NCBI RefSeq assembly: GCF_001625355.1
Contig: NZ_JSEE01000007.1
Location: 124,001-188,000 of the forward strand
Length of the DNA: 64,000 nucleotides
DNA from: Marinomonas sp. TW1
GTDB lineage: Bacteria > Pseudomonadota > Gammaproteobacteria > Pseudomonadales > Marinomonadaceae
Reading direction: 5' to 3'
Position numbers and translations under genes: made by a program
Notes under the pieces: model-generated
Databases searched by the model: none
Told to the model about the DNA's origin: nothing
The model's input: the letters and a program-made list of their open reading frames with translations, nothing else
Part shown: positions 44,169 through 52,677 of the stretch, one piece after another
How positions within the stretch are numbered: position 1 is the first letter of the stretch
Layout: every line of letters starts with the position of its first letter

Positions 44169-45424
44169 TTTTCAGTTTGCTCCATGGCGTCAACTAGGGT
44201 GCCTTTTTGATAACTGTTGTAGGGTTTAATTAGTACTGAGTAGGGTTTGTCTCGCATCGTATCTGGCACCAGAATGTAGGTGTACTGAGCATCAACGAAT
44301 AAAGGGGTTGTAGGGAAATAATCGAGGCGGTTTTCTGCGTTTATAAACCAAATATCGCCCCGCTGACTCAAGGCTGAATTGGGTAATTTCCAAAGGTTTT
44401 GTAGCGTTTTACCTTGTAGTTCAACGGTGACAAACGCGCCTGGTAATAATGGTGTGCTTTGATCCAAGGGGGATTCTACTGCCAAGGTTAGACTACGCAT
44501 ACGAGTTGAGGTGTCTATGTGTTGACCGACACTGATGACCTTGCCTGACCAGCTTGCTTGACTGTCAATACTGTTGACGGTGACGGGCCAATTACCCGCA
44601 AGTAGCGTGTCTGCGTCAGGCAATTTTGCCCAATCTGAGTTAGCCAGTTCCAATGTGATTTCTACACGGTCAGTACTGTATAAGGTGGCAATGTCACTGC
44701 TGGAGCTCAAATAAGAGCCAGGTGAAATATTGCGTGCTGTGACTAACGCATTAAATGGGGCCACCACTTTGGTGTTTTTTAAGTTATCTCTGGCTTCCAT
44801 GAGGGCGGCTTTAGCTGAATTAACTTCGGCTTTGGCTTCGGCTAGCTGTGGAATACGCCATGTTAGATCGGAATCGGGTTGGTCGGTAAAGCCTGCCGCT
44901 TGCCATTCCGCTTTGGCTTGATCGCCTTGTCGAACTTCTTCTTTCAACGCGAGCTCTGCACTGGCTAAGGTTTTTTCAGCACTGGCGACGGCACTGTTTA
45001 ATTCGCGATTACGTAAAACGGTTAACACGTCTCCTTGTTTAACGCGTTTTCCTGCTTCCAGTTGTGGCGAGATTTCAATTACTTCTCCGCTTACTTGACT
45101 CGTGAGTGTAAGAGAGTAGCGCGGTGCGGTCACGGCAGAACCTTGAATAATGGGGGAGTATTCGCCCGCTTGAACCTTAATGACGGACACTTTCACCGCC
45201 GTTTCGCCATCGGCTTCTGCTTGAACGCGGCGATTCGATGTCTCAGCTCGTGGACCTTGACCTGGCGCGCCTCTTGCTCGATCTGGACCCCCTCGGCCTG
45301 ATTGGTCATGGCCTCTTTGCCCTACAAATTTGTCGGTATTTAATTTGCTGTCAATGTAAAAGTAACTGGCAACCGCCAAAACAATTGATAATGCTAGTAT
45401 GATCCAGCGTGAATAATGCTTCAT
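44165..45424 (-). CDS. RND efflux periplasmic adaptor subunit
   Basis: 419 aa membrane-fusion protein. A hydrophobic N-terminal anchor (IILALSIVLAVASYFYI) is followed by an unusual Gly/Arg/Pro-rich linker (about residues 37-70: GQRGHDQSGRGGPDRARGAP). The lipoyl halves (VSGEVIEISPQLEAGKRVKQGD and VVAPFNALVTARNISPGSYL), coiled-coil hairpin and beta-barrel domains follow. It links the permease to the outer-membrane factor. It overlaps both neighbours by 4 nt. Confidence 0.94.
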   Translation of the reverse strand: MKHYSRWIILALSIVLAVASYFYIDSKLNTDKFVGQRGHDQSGRGGPDRARGAPGQGPRAETSNRRVQAEADGETAVKVSVIKVQAGEYSPIIQGSAVTAPRYSLTLTSQVSGEVIEISPQLEAGKRVKQGDVLTVLRNRELNSAVASAEKTLASAELALKEEVRQGDQAKAEWQAAGFTDQPDSDLTWRIPQLAEAKAEVNSAKAALMEARDNLKNTKVVAPFNALVTARNISPGSYLSSSSDIATLYSTDRVEITLELANSDWAKLPDADTLLAGNWPVTVNSIDSQASWSGKVISVGQHIDTSTRMRSLTLAVESPLDQSTPLLPGAFVTVELQGKTLQNLWKLPNSALSQRGDIWFINAENRLDYFPTTPLFVDAQYTYILVPDTMRDKPYSVLIKPYNSYQKGTLVDAMEQTEK

Positions 45425-46797
45425 TCTGGTTTTACTCCAAGTCCTAATGCCAGCCCTAAGGTAATTCGGTTTGCTAAATGTTCGTAGATCAGTTCGTCAA
45501 GTTGTGCTTCAAGATCAAACATGGTGGTTTGTGCGGAAATAAGATCACTCAGTTCCACTAAACCATTGCGATATTTGGTTTCATATTGGGTTAAATTGCT
45601 GCGCGAACTTTGCAGCGCATTGCGGATATGGGTTAAGCGTTGTTGTAATACTTTTTCTTGGCCCAATGCATCTTCGACTTCGTTCACCGCGGTTAATAAT
45701 GTATCTCGGTAGCCTTGAAAGGCTTGTGCCGTTTGCAGTTTGGCCACTTCTGCAGCCGCTTTTAATTGACCTCCTTGATACAGAGGTTGTGTTAACTGCG
45801 CTGCCAAGCTCCAAATGGGGGAGGTAAATAAGGCCATTCTAGGAGATTCTGCCGCATCAGAAAGGGCCGCGCTCAAGCTGATGGAAGGCAGCATATCTTT
45901 GTAAGCCACTTGAGTATTTAAATCAGCGGCTTCTATGGTCAAATAAGCGGATTTTAAATCCGGGCGGCGTTGTAGGTTTTGCTCGGGTAAACCGGATAAG
46001 GAATAGCTGACTTCTGGATACGCTTGTTGGGGGGATAAAATCAGTGGCGTGTTACGTCCTAACAAGGTTTGTAATTCACGTTTTTGAATTTCCAAATTTT
46101 CTCGATATTGCGCCAGGGAGGCACGAGATTGTGACGTTGAAGTGCGTGCTTCGTCTAACGCTTCTAAATTGTCTAAGCCACTTTTAAAGCGCTTAACGAT
46201 CAGTTGTTCGTTGGCTTCTAACAAGTTTAAGCGTTTCGTTTCTATTTCAATGGCATGCTGTTTGGCGGTCAAAGAGAGCCATGTCTTCATGACACTCGCC
46301 ACGAGTGTGTCTTGACTGGATTGGTATAAGGCTTCATCGCTTGCGAGACTCTTCGCCGAAGCCGACTCAGCATTAGCGAGTTTCTGCCATAAGTCTAATT
46401 CCCAACTGACACTGATTTTTGCAGAGTAACTGGTATCGCTGTCTTTTTCTTCATTGACACCGACGCTCGCATCCACTGAGGGTAAGTTCGCACCATGGGA
46501 TTTTTTCAGTTCCCATAAACTTGCTTGCAGGGTTAGGGCCGTTTTTTGCAAACTTGGATTGGCTGCTAATGCTTCTTTAATAAGCTGATTCAGTTCGTCA
46601 CTTTGAATTAAATCCGTCAGGTAGCTGATCTCACCCGCTTGATCCAAGGATTGCCATTGGTTAGCTTGGACTTCGGTTCTCTCAAATTCTTGCTGTGCAA
46701 GATCCGCGTAATTCACTCTTTCTTGTGAGCTACTACAAGCGACCAAAGCGGTGCTGATGCATAACAAAGCGGCACAACGGAACGGTTTGCTTGTCAT
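45421..46797 (-). CDS. TolC-family outer-membrane efflux lipoprotein (NodT-like)
   Basis: 458 aa. A lipoprotein signal ends at the lipobox LVAC with Cys21, then two repeated outer-membrane-efflux domains: NPSLQKTALTLQASLWELKK and LQRRPDLKSAYLTIEAADLN, with SISLSAALSD and TQPLYQGGQLKAAAEVAK. This is the NodT family of outer-membrane factors. It is the first gene of the operon, and its stop overlaps the adaptor start by 4 nt. Confidence 0.95.
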   Translation of the reverse strand: MTSKPFRCAALLCISTALVACSSSQERVNYADLAQQEFERTEVQANQWQSLDQAGEISYLTDLIQSDELNQLIKEALAANPSLQKTALTLQASLWELKKSHGANLPSVDASVGVNEEKDSDTSYSAKISVSWELDLWQKLANAESASAKSLASDEALYQSSQDTLVASVMKTWLSLTAKQHAIEIETKRLNLLEANEQLIVKRFKSGLDNLEALDEARTSTSQSRASLAQYRENLEIQKRELQTLLGRNTPLILSPQQAYPEVSYSLSGLPEQNLQRRPDLKSAYLTIEAADLNTQVAYKDMLPSISLSAALSDAAESPRMALFTSPIWSLAAQLTQPLYQGGQLKAAAEVAKLQTAQAFQGYRDTLLTAVNEVEDALGQEKVLQQRLTHIRNALQSSRSNLTQYETKYRNGLVELSDLISAQTTMFDLEAQLDELIYEHLANRITLGLALGLGVKPE

Positions 46798-47124
46798 TGA
46801 ATCAATCCTGATTATTTTCTAATGCGAACTTTGGTGGCTCGTACTAGAGTAAGTTTGCTTTTAAAAGGTGTTGAGTTGCACCAGATTATTGGTTTAAAGG
46901 CATTTTCCATAAAGTATATTTTCATTTATTTACATTAAGGCTGATGCTAACCAACCTTAGATGCAAGCATCTCTTCAGTATTGGACACAATAAAACCCCA
47001 TAAGTTCTTATATAAAAAAACAGATAGAAGATATCGGAATAATCGATTTTTAAAGATAAGTTTCCTTATTTATTGTTTAGCTTCAAAGCCATTTCAACAA
47101 AAATAACAATATGGAAACCAAACT
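46798..47124. other. 327-bp divergent intergenic region (RND operon / porin)
   Basis: No coding region is supported. It must hold promoters for the RND operon (-) and the porin (+). A perfect short dyad AGATGC-AA-GCATCT lies at 46959-46972. The porin side is very AT-rich, with a GGAAACC ribosome-binding site 8-9 nt before its ATG. No obvious consensus -35/-10 pair was found. Confidence 0.5.
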
Positions 47125-48276
47125 ATGAACAGGGTCACGCAACATTCTAATGTAAACTTTGCTTCTTTACGTATTGCTTTAAAACCTCTAGGCATATGCC
47201 TTACCTGTGCTTTGGTAACTGGCGGTGCCATGGCAGGCGAATTGTATTCATCGGACACATCTTCGTTAAGTTTTTCTGGGGTATTCAATTTAGGCGTTCA
47301 GTCCCGGCAGTTGAGTAGTCAAGACGACGCCAATGTGTCGGTGGACAGCAATATGATGAACACATCTCATATTGGTTTGTCAGGGCAGAGCAAATTGTCT
47401 GCTGGCTTAGTAGCGAAAATGGGCATATCGAGCTTTATTCAAATTGACAAAGGTGAGAGTACCAGAGGACTAACTGATGAAAGCTTCTACAGTCGCTATG
47501 CTTGGGGGGGCTTGGAAGGTTCTCTGGGTAGTATCAAAGCAGGTCGACTGACGTCATTGAGCTTTATCAATACCATTCGTTTTAACCCTTTTGGTGCATC
47601 AAGTACTTATAGCCCCAGCTTTTTACATACTTTTGTGGGCAGCCCAGCGCAGCCTATGGCAACTGGATTGGGCGGCACTGATTCGGCATGGGATAACGCC
47701 GTACAATATTCTTTGCCTAACATGTCCGGCATGAGCATCTCACTTATGGCCGCACCAGATGAGGGTGGGACGACAGGTGAACGTTACGGTGCGAGCGTTA
47801 CTGTGGGTGGTTTTCCGTTTGCGGCTGTCATCTCGGTGGATGAGATAAAAGGCGCGACTTTTACGTATCCCCTTGGGTTCTCTTCTTTACCGGAAGCGAC
47901 TCCGCCCTTTACAGCGAAAGATTATTCGAATACTCAATTAGGTTTATCCTATGATGTCAAAACCTATAAATTTTACGGACAAGTTAGTCAGAGTAAAGTA
48001 GAAGGCACGCGCGCCAGCGTCAGTCAAGATTTTCAGATTAATATGCTGCAAGTTGGGCTGTCCTCACCCGTGGGGCCTGGAGTGGTAAAAGCGTCTTTGG
48101 CTAACAGTACAATGGAACGAAGCTGGGCGAAGGATCTGGAGCGTACTACGATGACATTAGGGTATGACTATGCGCTCTCTAAGCAAGCGACGTGGTTTAC
48201 TCGCATAATGAAAGATGAGGTAACGGATCAATCTTCTGGAACCAGTTATGGTACAGGTGTTAGTTACGCCTTTTAA
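47125..48276 (+). CDS. Gram-negative porin
   Basis: 383 aa. A signal peptide (PLGICLTCALVTGGAMA) is cleaved before GELYSSD. The mature chain alternates beta-strands (SLSFSGVFNLGVQSRQLSS, GLSYDVKTYKFYGQVSQSK) and ends in YGTGVSYAF, the C-terminal Phe of outer-membrane barrels. It is a general diffusion porin of the Porin_4 type. It faces the accessory catabolic block and may admit its substrates (inference). Confidence 0.9.
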   Translation: MNRVTQHSNVNFASLRIALKPLGICLTCALVTGGAMAGELYSSDTSSLSFSGVFNLGVQSRQLSSQDDANVSVDSNMMNTSHIGLSGQSKLSAGLVAKMGISSFIQIDKGESTRGLTDESFYSRYAWGGLEGSLGSIKAGRLTSLSFINTIRFNPFGASSTYSPSFLHTFVGSPAQPMATGLGGTDSAWDNAVQYSLPNMSGMSISLMAAPDEGGTTGERYGASVTVGGFPFAAVISVDEIKGATFTYPLGFSSLPEATPPFTAKDYSNTQLGLSYDVKTYKFYGQVSQSKVEGTRASVSQDFQINMLQVGLSSPVGPGVVKASLANSTMERSWAKDLERTTMTLGYDYALSKQATWFTRIMKDEVTDQSSGTSYGTGVSYAF

Positions 48277-48309
48277 AGGTGAATAGCCCGCTAGATTTCC
48301 TGTGAACTT

Positions 48310-48336
48310 GAGGAGGCTGTTGCCTCCTCTTTTTTA
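48310..48336 (+). terminator. Rho-independent terminator after the porin gene
   Basis: The stem GAGGAGGC / GCCTCCTC with loop TGTT runs into seven T's. It touches the end of the convergent LysR gene. Confidence 0.9.
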
Positions 48337-49248
48337 TGTTGGCGACTCTATGGACAGTATTTTCTTGCACAGGCTTCTAAGCCACTGGTGTGCAGGGTCA
48401 CTGTCGAGAATGCGATTCCATTGCATGTATTCTCGTAAGCTTGGAATAGGTTCTGGTGTATCAATGATCTTAATGGGGAGCGTTTTAGCATGAATGTGAG
48501 CCAGACGAGTCTGCATGACGGTGATACGGTTAGTGCCTACAACTAAGTGAGGCAAGGTATTAAAGTCACTGGTGGAGACTTCAATGCGTCTATCTTGACC
48601 GTATTTTTTCGCGAAGTCTTCTTCAAAGCTCGGTGCTCGCATCTCACCTAAATTGATGACCACATGACCTAAATTTAAATACTCTTCATTACTGAGAGTA
48701 TCACCAACGATTGAATTATCCCGCCAAACGACACAGGAATAAGAATCTTCAAACAAGAGTGCTTTGGGGTGATCATTTTTCATGTAGAGATTCGGTTGAA
48801 TGAGAAAATCAATGTCACCTCTCGCGATGGCTTCGTTGTATTGATTGTTATTGGGAATAATGTCGAAGGTCATGTTCGGGGCCAAGCGGTGAACATGGTT
48901 AAATAAGGGGCTGAGAAACACGGTTGTAACATAATCCGATGCCATGATTTTGAAATGCCGATTCGATTCAAGTGGGTCAAAATGTTTGTCTCCGACAATA
49001 TTCGTCTTAATGTCCAACAACACGCGCTTGAGTGGTTCTTGTAGGGATACGGCTAATGGTGTGGGCAGCATTTGACGCCCCGACTGCACCAGTAATTCAT
49101 CGTCAAAATAATCTCTCAATCGAGACAGCAAGCCACTGGCAGCGGATTGACTAATGTTTAGTTTTTGTGCCGCATGAGTCACATTGCGTTCGGTTAAAAT
49201 GGTGTCGAGTGCCACCAATAGGTTCAGGTCTAGATGATGAAAACGCAT
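48334..49248 (-). CDS. LysR-family regulator of the MFS/FAH/cyclase operon
   Basis: 304 aa. The HTH region is LDLNLLVALDTILTERNVTHAAQKLNISQSAASGLLSRL, of the NodD/NahR-type branch where regulators often sense aromatic compounds. The substrate-binding domain has FKIMASDYVTTVFLSPL. It is divergent from the 44-codon ORF and the MFS transporter, with inverted repeats between, so it probably controls the aromatic-ester operon. Confidence 0.92.
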   Translation of the reverse strand: MRFHHLDLNLLVALDTILTERNVTHAAQKLNISQSAASGLLSRLRDYFDDELLVQSGRQMLPTPLAVSLQEPLKRVLLDIKTNIVGDKHFDPLESNRHFKIMASDYVTTVFLSPLFNHVHRLAPNMTFDIIPNNNQYNEAIARGDIDFLIQPNLYMKNDHPKALLFEDSYSCVVWRDNSIVGDTLSNEEYLNLGHVVINLGEMRAPSFEEDFAKKYGQDRRIEVSTSDFNTLPHLVVGTNRITVMQTRLAHIHAKTLPIKIIDTPEPIPSLREYMQWNRILDSDPAHQWLRSLCKKILSIESPT

Positions 49249-49269
49249 TGAATTTCCTTTTTGTTATTA

Positions 49270-49320
49270 GTATTCAAAAAAATAGATGCTTGATATCGAG
49301 AAATACGATTTTTTTAATAC
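49270..49320. promoter_or_regulatory. Nested inverted repeats in the LysR/MFS divergent region
   Basis: An outer pair GTATT(C)AAAAAAA at 49270-49282 and TTTTTTTAATAC at 49309-49320 has one bulge. It surrounds an imperfect palindrome CTTGATATCGAG at 49289-49300. This is a plausible LysR tetramer site for the divergent regulator. Confidence 0.45.
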
Positions 49321-49386
49321 TTAATGCTTCATTTATGATGGGATTTGCTTACCGACACAATAAAAATAAATGAGGAAAACTCAATC

Positions 49387-49521
49387 ATGAAACGAATATA
49401 TCTTCTTTTGCATTCACTTTACCCTACTGTAAATGCCTTTTCGTTGGCAATGTTTTCATTTGCTCTTTCAGCCATCAAAGCATTGAACATTTTCGGACTA
49501 TCGATAGGAGAGGTGAAATGA
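49387..49521 (+). CDS. 44-codon hydrophobic ORF coupled to MFS transporter
   Basis: A previously unlisted 44-codon frame begins at ATG 49387, with GAGGA about 10 nt upstream. The product MKRIYLLLHSLYPTVNAFSL is followed by a hydrophobic helix AMFSFALSAIKALNIFGLS. Its TGA overlaps the MFS ATG (ATGA at 49518-49521), a translational-coupling arrangement. It may be a genuine small membrane protein or a leader ORF that sets MFS translation. No family is recognised. Confidence 0.5.
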   Translation: MKRIYLLLHSLYPTVNAFSLAMFSFALSAIKALNIFGLSIGEVK

Positions 49522-50741
49522 AGGATTCTGAATTTCTACAAAATTGGCGTGTTCTGCTGGCGGCTTTCATTGGCATTTCTGTCGGGGTGAGCTCCATTTA
49601 TTTCTATTCCATCGGGATTTTTATGAAACCCTTGGCGGCAGAGTTTGGTTGGACTCGAGCGGATTCCTCTCTTGGTGCATTAATCGGCACCAGTTTTGCG
49701 GCCATTATGGTGATCCCCACAGGTTGGCTAGTCGATCGCTTTGGCAGTGCTAAGGTTGCGTTAATTTCCTTAGCTCTGGTGTCCATGTCTTTTTTTGCAT
49801 TGGGATATTTTACAAGCGGATTGACCAGCTATTTAGTCATTATTGCCATTATGTCGATGCTGACGGCGGGTTCTACACCGTTACCTTTTACTCGCTTAGT
49901 CATTGTGGCGTTTCAAAAAAACCGCGGCAAAGCATTGGGCGTCATTTTAACGGGGACGGGCACAGGGGCTATTTTATTGCCTGAGCTATTGGCTCCTTAT
50001 GTGGCCAGTCATGGTTGGCGAGCTGGTTACTTTGTATTGGGTTGCGTAGTCGCTGCTGCCATTCCCGCTGTCTGGTTGTTGTTAATCGGTGCAAAAGACT
50101 CAGATATCACCAAAGAGGTGAAATCGGCGTCAATAGGGACTTTGTTTAACAACTGGCGCTTTTATCATTTGTGTTTGATCTTTTTGCTCACCGCATTGGC
50201 CGTGCTCGGTACAGTAGCGCATTTCTTTTCTATGTTGACGGATAGTGGTTTAACCCCACCGCAAGCGGGGGCAATTGCTTCCTTAATTGGTGTTTCTGTG
50301 ATCATCGGACGACTGGTTGTTGGCTTCTTGTTAGATCGAATTTCAGCCGCCTACATTACCGCGGGATTATTTATTGTTGCCAGTGCAGGCTTCGTGATTC
50401 TTGGTCTAGGTGGCCCTGCTTACGCTAAGTTAGGCGCCATCATTACCGGCTTGGCAATCGGTGCCGAAGTGGATTTGATCGCCTTTTTAATTGGTCGCTT
50501 ATTTGCGCGTCAAATTTATGGATTAGCGTACGGTCTAGTGTATGCCGTGTTTTTAGTTGGTGGCGCTGTCGGTCCGTATTTGGCTGGTCACCTCTATGAT
50601 GTATCCGGTAACTATATTTCATGGTTAATGACAGCCTCTAGTCTACTGCTCTTGGCGGGGATCTTATCGTTGTTTATTCCGGTGACTGGGCCAAGAGAGT
50701 CATCAACAGACTCGATTGACGCTGAGAAATCGGCAGTTTGA
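49518..50741 (+). CDS. MFS transporter, OFA/monocarboxylate-like
   Basis: 407 aa with 12 helices. NWRVLLAAFIGISVGVSSIYFYSIGIFMKPL and the loop motif PTGWLVDRFGSAKV resemble the oxalate/formate antiporter and monocarboxylate branch. Such transporters in catabolic operons import aromatic or other carboxylates. Its GTGAAATGA context places the start within the end of the small upstream ORF. It precedes the FAH hydrolase gene. Confidence 0.88.
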   Translation: MKDSEFLQNWRVLLAAFIGISVGVSSIYFYSIGIFMKPLAAEFGWTRADSSLGALIGTSFAAIMVIPTGWLVDRFGSAKVALISLALVSMSFFALGYFTSGLTSYLVIIAIMSMLTAGSTPLPFTRLVIVAFQKNRGKALGVILTGTGTGAILLPELLAPYVASHGWRAGYFVLGCVVAAAIPAVWLLLIGAKDSDITKEVKSASIGTLFNNWRFYHLCLIFLLTALAVLGTVAHFFSMLTDSGLTPPQAGAIASLIGVSVIIGRLVVGFLLDRISAAYITAGLFIVASAGFVILGLGGPAYAKLGAIITGLAIGAEVDLIAFLIGRLFARQIYGLAYGLVYAVFLVGGAVGPYLAGHLYDVSGNYISWLMTASSLLLLAGILSLFIPVTGPRESSTDSIDAEKSAV

Positions 50742-50770
50742 TTCACCTTGTTGAGGTGATGGAGGATTTC

Positions 50771-51754
50771 ATGAAGTTTGCAACAATGAAAAATGAGCTT
50801 AAGGATGGCTGTTTGTTACTGGTTTCTCGAGATTTATCGAAAGCGTTCAGTTTGGCGGCGATGGCGCCAACCATGCAGCATTTATTAGATAACTGGCAAA
50901 GCTTGATGCCAGTGATACAACCTATGTATGACGCACTAAATAGTGGCGAATTGGAAGCGTGTTTTGAGTTTCATAGTAAACAAATGATGGCTCCTTTACC
51001 TCGCACTTATCAGTGGTGTGATGGCTCGGCCTTTTTAAACCATGGAGAACGGATACAGAAGGCTTTTTCATTACCACCACAGGATGACTTTGACACCATA
51101 CCGTTAATGTACCAAGGCGCTTCCGATTGCTTTTTGGGGGCCAATGACCCAATTGAATTACCGGATGAGCGTCATGGAATTGATTTTGAAGGTGAGTTCG
51201 CGGTGGTGGTGGATGAGGTGCCGATGGGGTGCTCCGCCGAACAGGCTTTGTCACATATTCGTCTGATTATGTTGGTGAATGATGTCAGCTTACGCGGCTT
51301 TATCCAAAGAGAAATCAAAGCTGGGTTTGGTTTCCTTCAAGCGAAACCTTCTTCCAGCTTTTCTCCTGTGGCTGTAACGCCAGATGAACTGGGAGATCAG
51401 TGGTGCGATGGGCGTGTTTGTTTACCCCTGAATGTGACTTGGAACGGTCAATGGTTTGGTAATGCCAAGGGAGATGAAATGAATTTTACGTTTGGTGAAT
51501 TGATCGCGCACGCCGCTCTCACTCGAAAACTCACCACAGGCACCATCATTGGTTCAGGTACTGTTTCAAACAAAGACAGCAAACGAGGCAGTTCTTGTAT
51601 TGCTGAGAAAAGAGCGCTTGAAATGATCGCCACCGGGCAAGCTCAAACGGATTTCATGAAGTTTGGAGATCGTGTCCGTATGGAATCATTTAATGGTTCA
51701 GCAGAAAGTATTTTTGGCGCTATTGATCAAATTGTTATCCCAGGGGGAGAGTAA
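50771..51754 (+). CDS. Fumarylacetoacetate hydrolase family protein
   Basis: About 327 aa from the ATG at 50771, which has GGAGG 5 nt upstream; an earlier in-frame ATT at 50738 is not needed. The core has HGIDFEGEFAVVVDEVP with the acidic metal ligands, LIMLVNDVSLRGF, SSSFSPVAVTPDELG and GTIIGSGTVSNKD. Family members hydrolyse or hydrate ring-fission products in aromatic catabolism, using Mg or Ca. The substrate is unknown. It is co-transcribed with the cyclase-family gene 2 nt downstream. Confidence 0.9.
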   Translation: MKFATMKNELKDGCLLLVSRDLSKAFSLAAMAPTMQHLLDNWQSLMPVIQPMYDALNSGELEACFEFHSKQMMAPLPRTYQWCDGSAFLNHGERIQKAFSLPPQDDFDTIPLMYQGASDCFLGANDPIELPDERHGIDFEGEFAVVVDEVPMGCSAEQALSHIRLIMLVNDVSLRGFIQREIKAGFGFLQAKPSSSFSPVAVTPDELGDQWCDGRVCLPLNVTWNGQWFGNAKGDEMNFTFGELIAHAALTRKLTTGTIIGSGTVSNKDSKRGSSCIAEKRALEMIATGQAQTDFMKFGDRVRMESFNGSAESIFGAIDQIVIPGGE

Positions 51755-51756
51755 CC

Positions 51757-52560
51757 TTGCACAATAAAGCCGTTATATTATCGCCAAAACGTTGCATGGT
51801 GGATTTGTCCGTTAGCCTTAACAATAATCCTTATACGGACCCGCCGCCGTTATTGCCTAAAATCAAATACCAAGATCATCAGCAAGCTTTACCTAGTTTG
51901 TTAGCTATGTTTCCTGGGCTAAAAGCTGAGGATTTGCCGGGCCAAGAAGGTTGGGCCGTAGAAGACATGATTTTGACGACTCACAGTGGGACTCATATGG
52001 ATGCCCCTTGGCATTATGCGTCGACCACGGAGGGAGGTCATCCATCTTGGGGGATCGATGAAATGCCGCTGGATTGGTGTTTACAACACGGAGTAAAACT
52101 GGATTTTAGAGACTACCCAGATGGCTTTGTGATTGGCGCGAAGGAGGTCCAACAGGAGTTGGATCGTATTGGTTATGAGATTCAGCCCTTAGATATCGTG
52201 CTGATTAATACTCGAGCAGGTCAATTATACGGCACGCCTGACTACTTAAATGCTGGGGTCGGGATAGGGCGTGAGGGGACTTTATTCTTGTTAGAAAAAG
52301 GCGTGCGCATTGTGGGAACCGATGCGTGGAGTTGGGATGCGCCTTTTAGCCATACAGCAAAACGTTTTGCGGATGAAAAAAATCCTGCCATTGTTTGGGA
52401 AGGGCATAAAGCAGGTCGAGATATTGCCTATGGTCAAATGGAAAAACTGTCTAATTTAGAATCTTTGCCGCCTTATGGTTTTACCGTGTCATGTTTTCCA
52501 TACAAGATAGAAAAAGCGTCAGCCGGTTTTGTCAGAGCGGTGGCTATTTTTGACGATTGA
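51757..52560 (+). CDS. Cyclase family metal-dependent hydrolase
   Basis: 267 aa. The metal motif HSGTHMDAPWHYAST (HxGTHxDxPxH) defines the cyclase/kynurenine formamidase fold, and LINTRAGQLYGTPDY and VGTDAWSWDAPF follow the family. Members hydrolyse amides, esters or ring-fission lactones. The TTG start at 51757 has GGGGGAG upstream. It lies only 2 nt after the FAH gene; the two probably act in succession on the same substrate pathway. Confidence 0.9.
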   Translation: MHNKAVILSPKRCMVDLSVSLNNNPYTDPPPLLPKIKYQDHQQALPSLLAMFPGLKAEDLPGQEGWAVEDMILTTHSGTHMDAPWHYASTTEGGHPSWGIDEMPLDWCLQHGVKLDFRDYPDGFVIGAKEVQQELDRIGYEIQPLDIVLINTRAGQLYGTPDYLNAGVGIGREGTLFLLEKGVRIVGTDAWSWDAPFSHTAKRFADEKNPAIVWEGHKAGRDIAYGQMEKLSNLESLPPYGFTVSCFPYKIEKASAGFVRAVAIFDD

Positions 52561-52677
52561 GCTTAGCGCTGCGCGTGTAAAGGCTATAGTTGTAAGTTTG
52601 CAAAATAATTATTGTTATATATTCTTATTGTTTAAAATAACAACAATATAAGCCATAAACGGCTACAAGGAGATATA

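Noticed and set aside
52610-52648. TATTGTT ... AACAATA dyads before the tannase gene
   Set aside because: The region is almost entirely A/T, so such repeats are expected by chance; only a promoter in general is likely.
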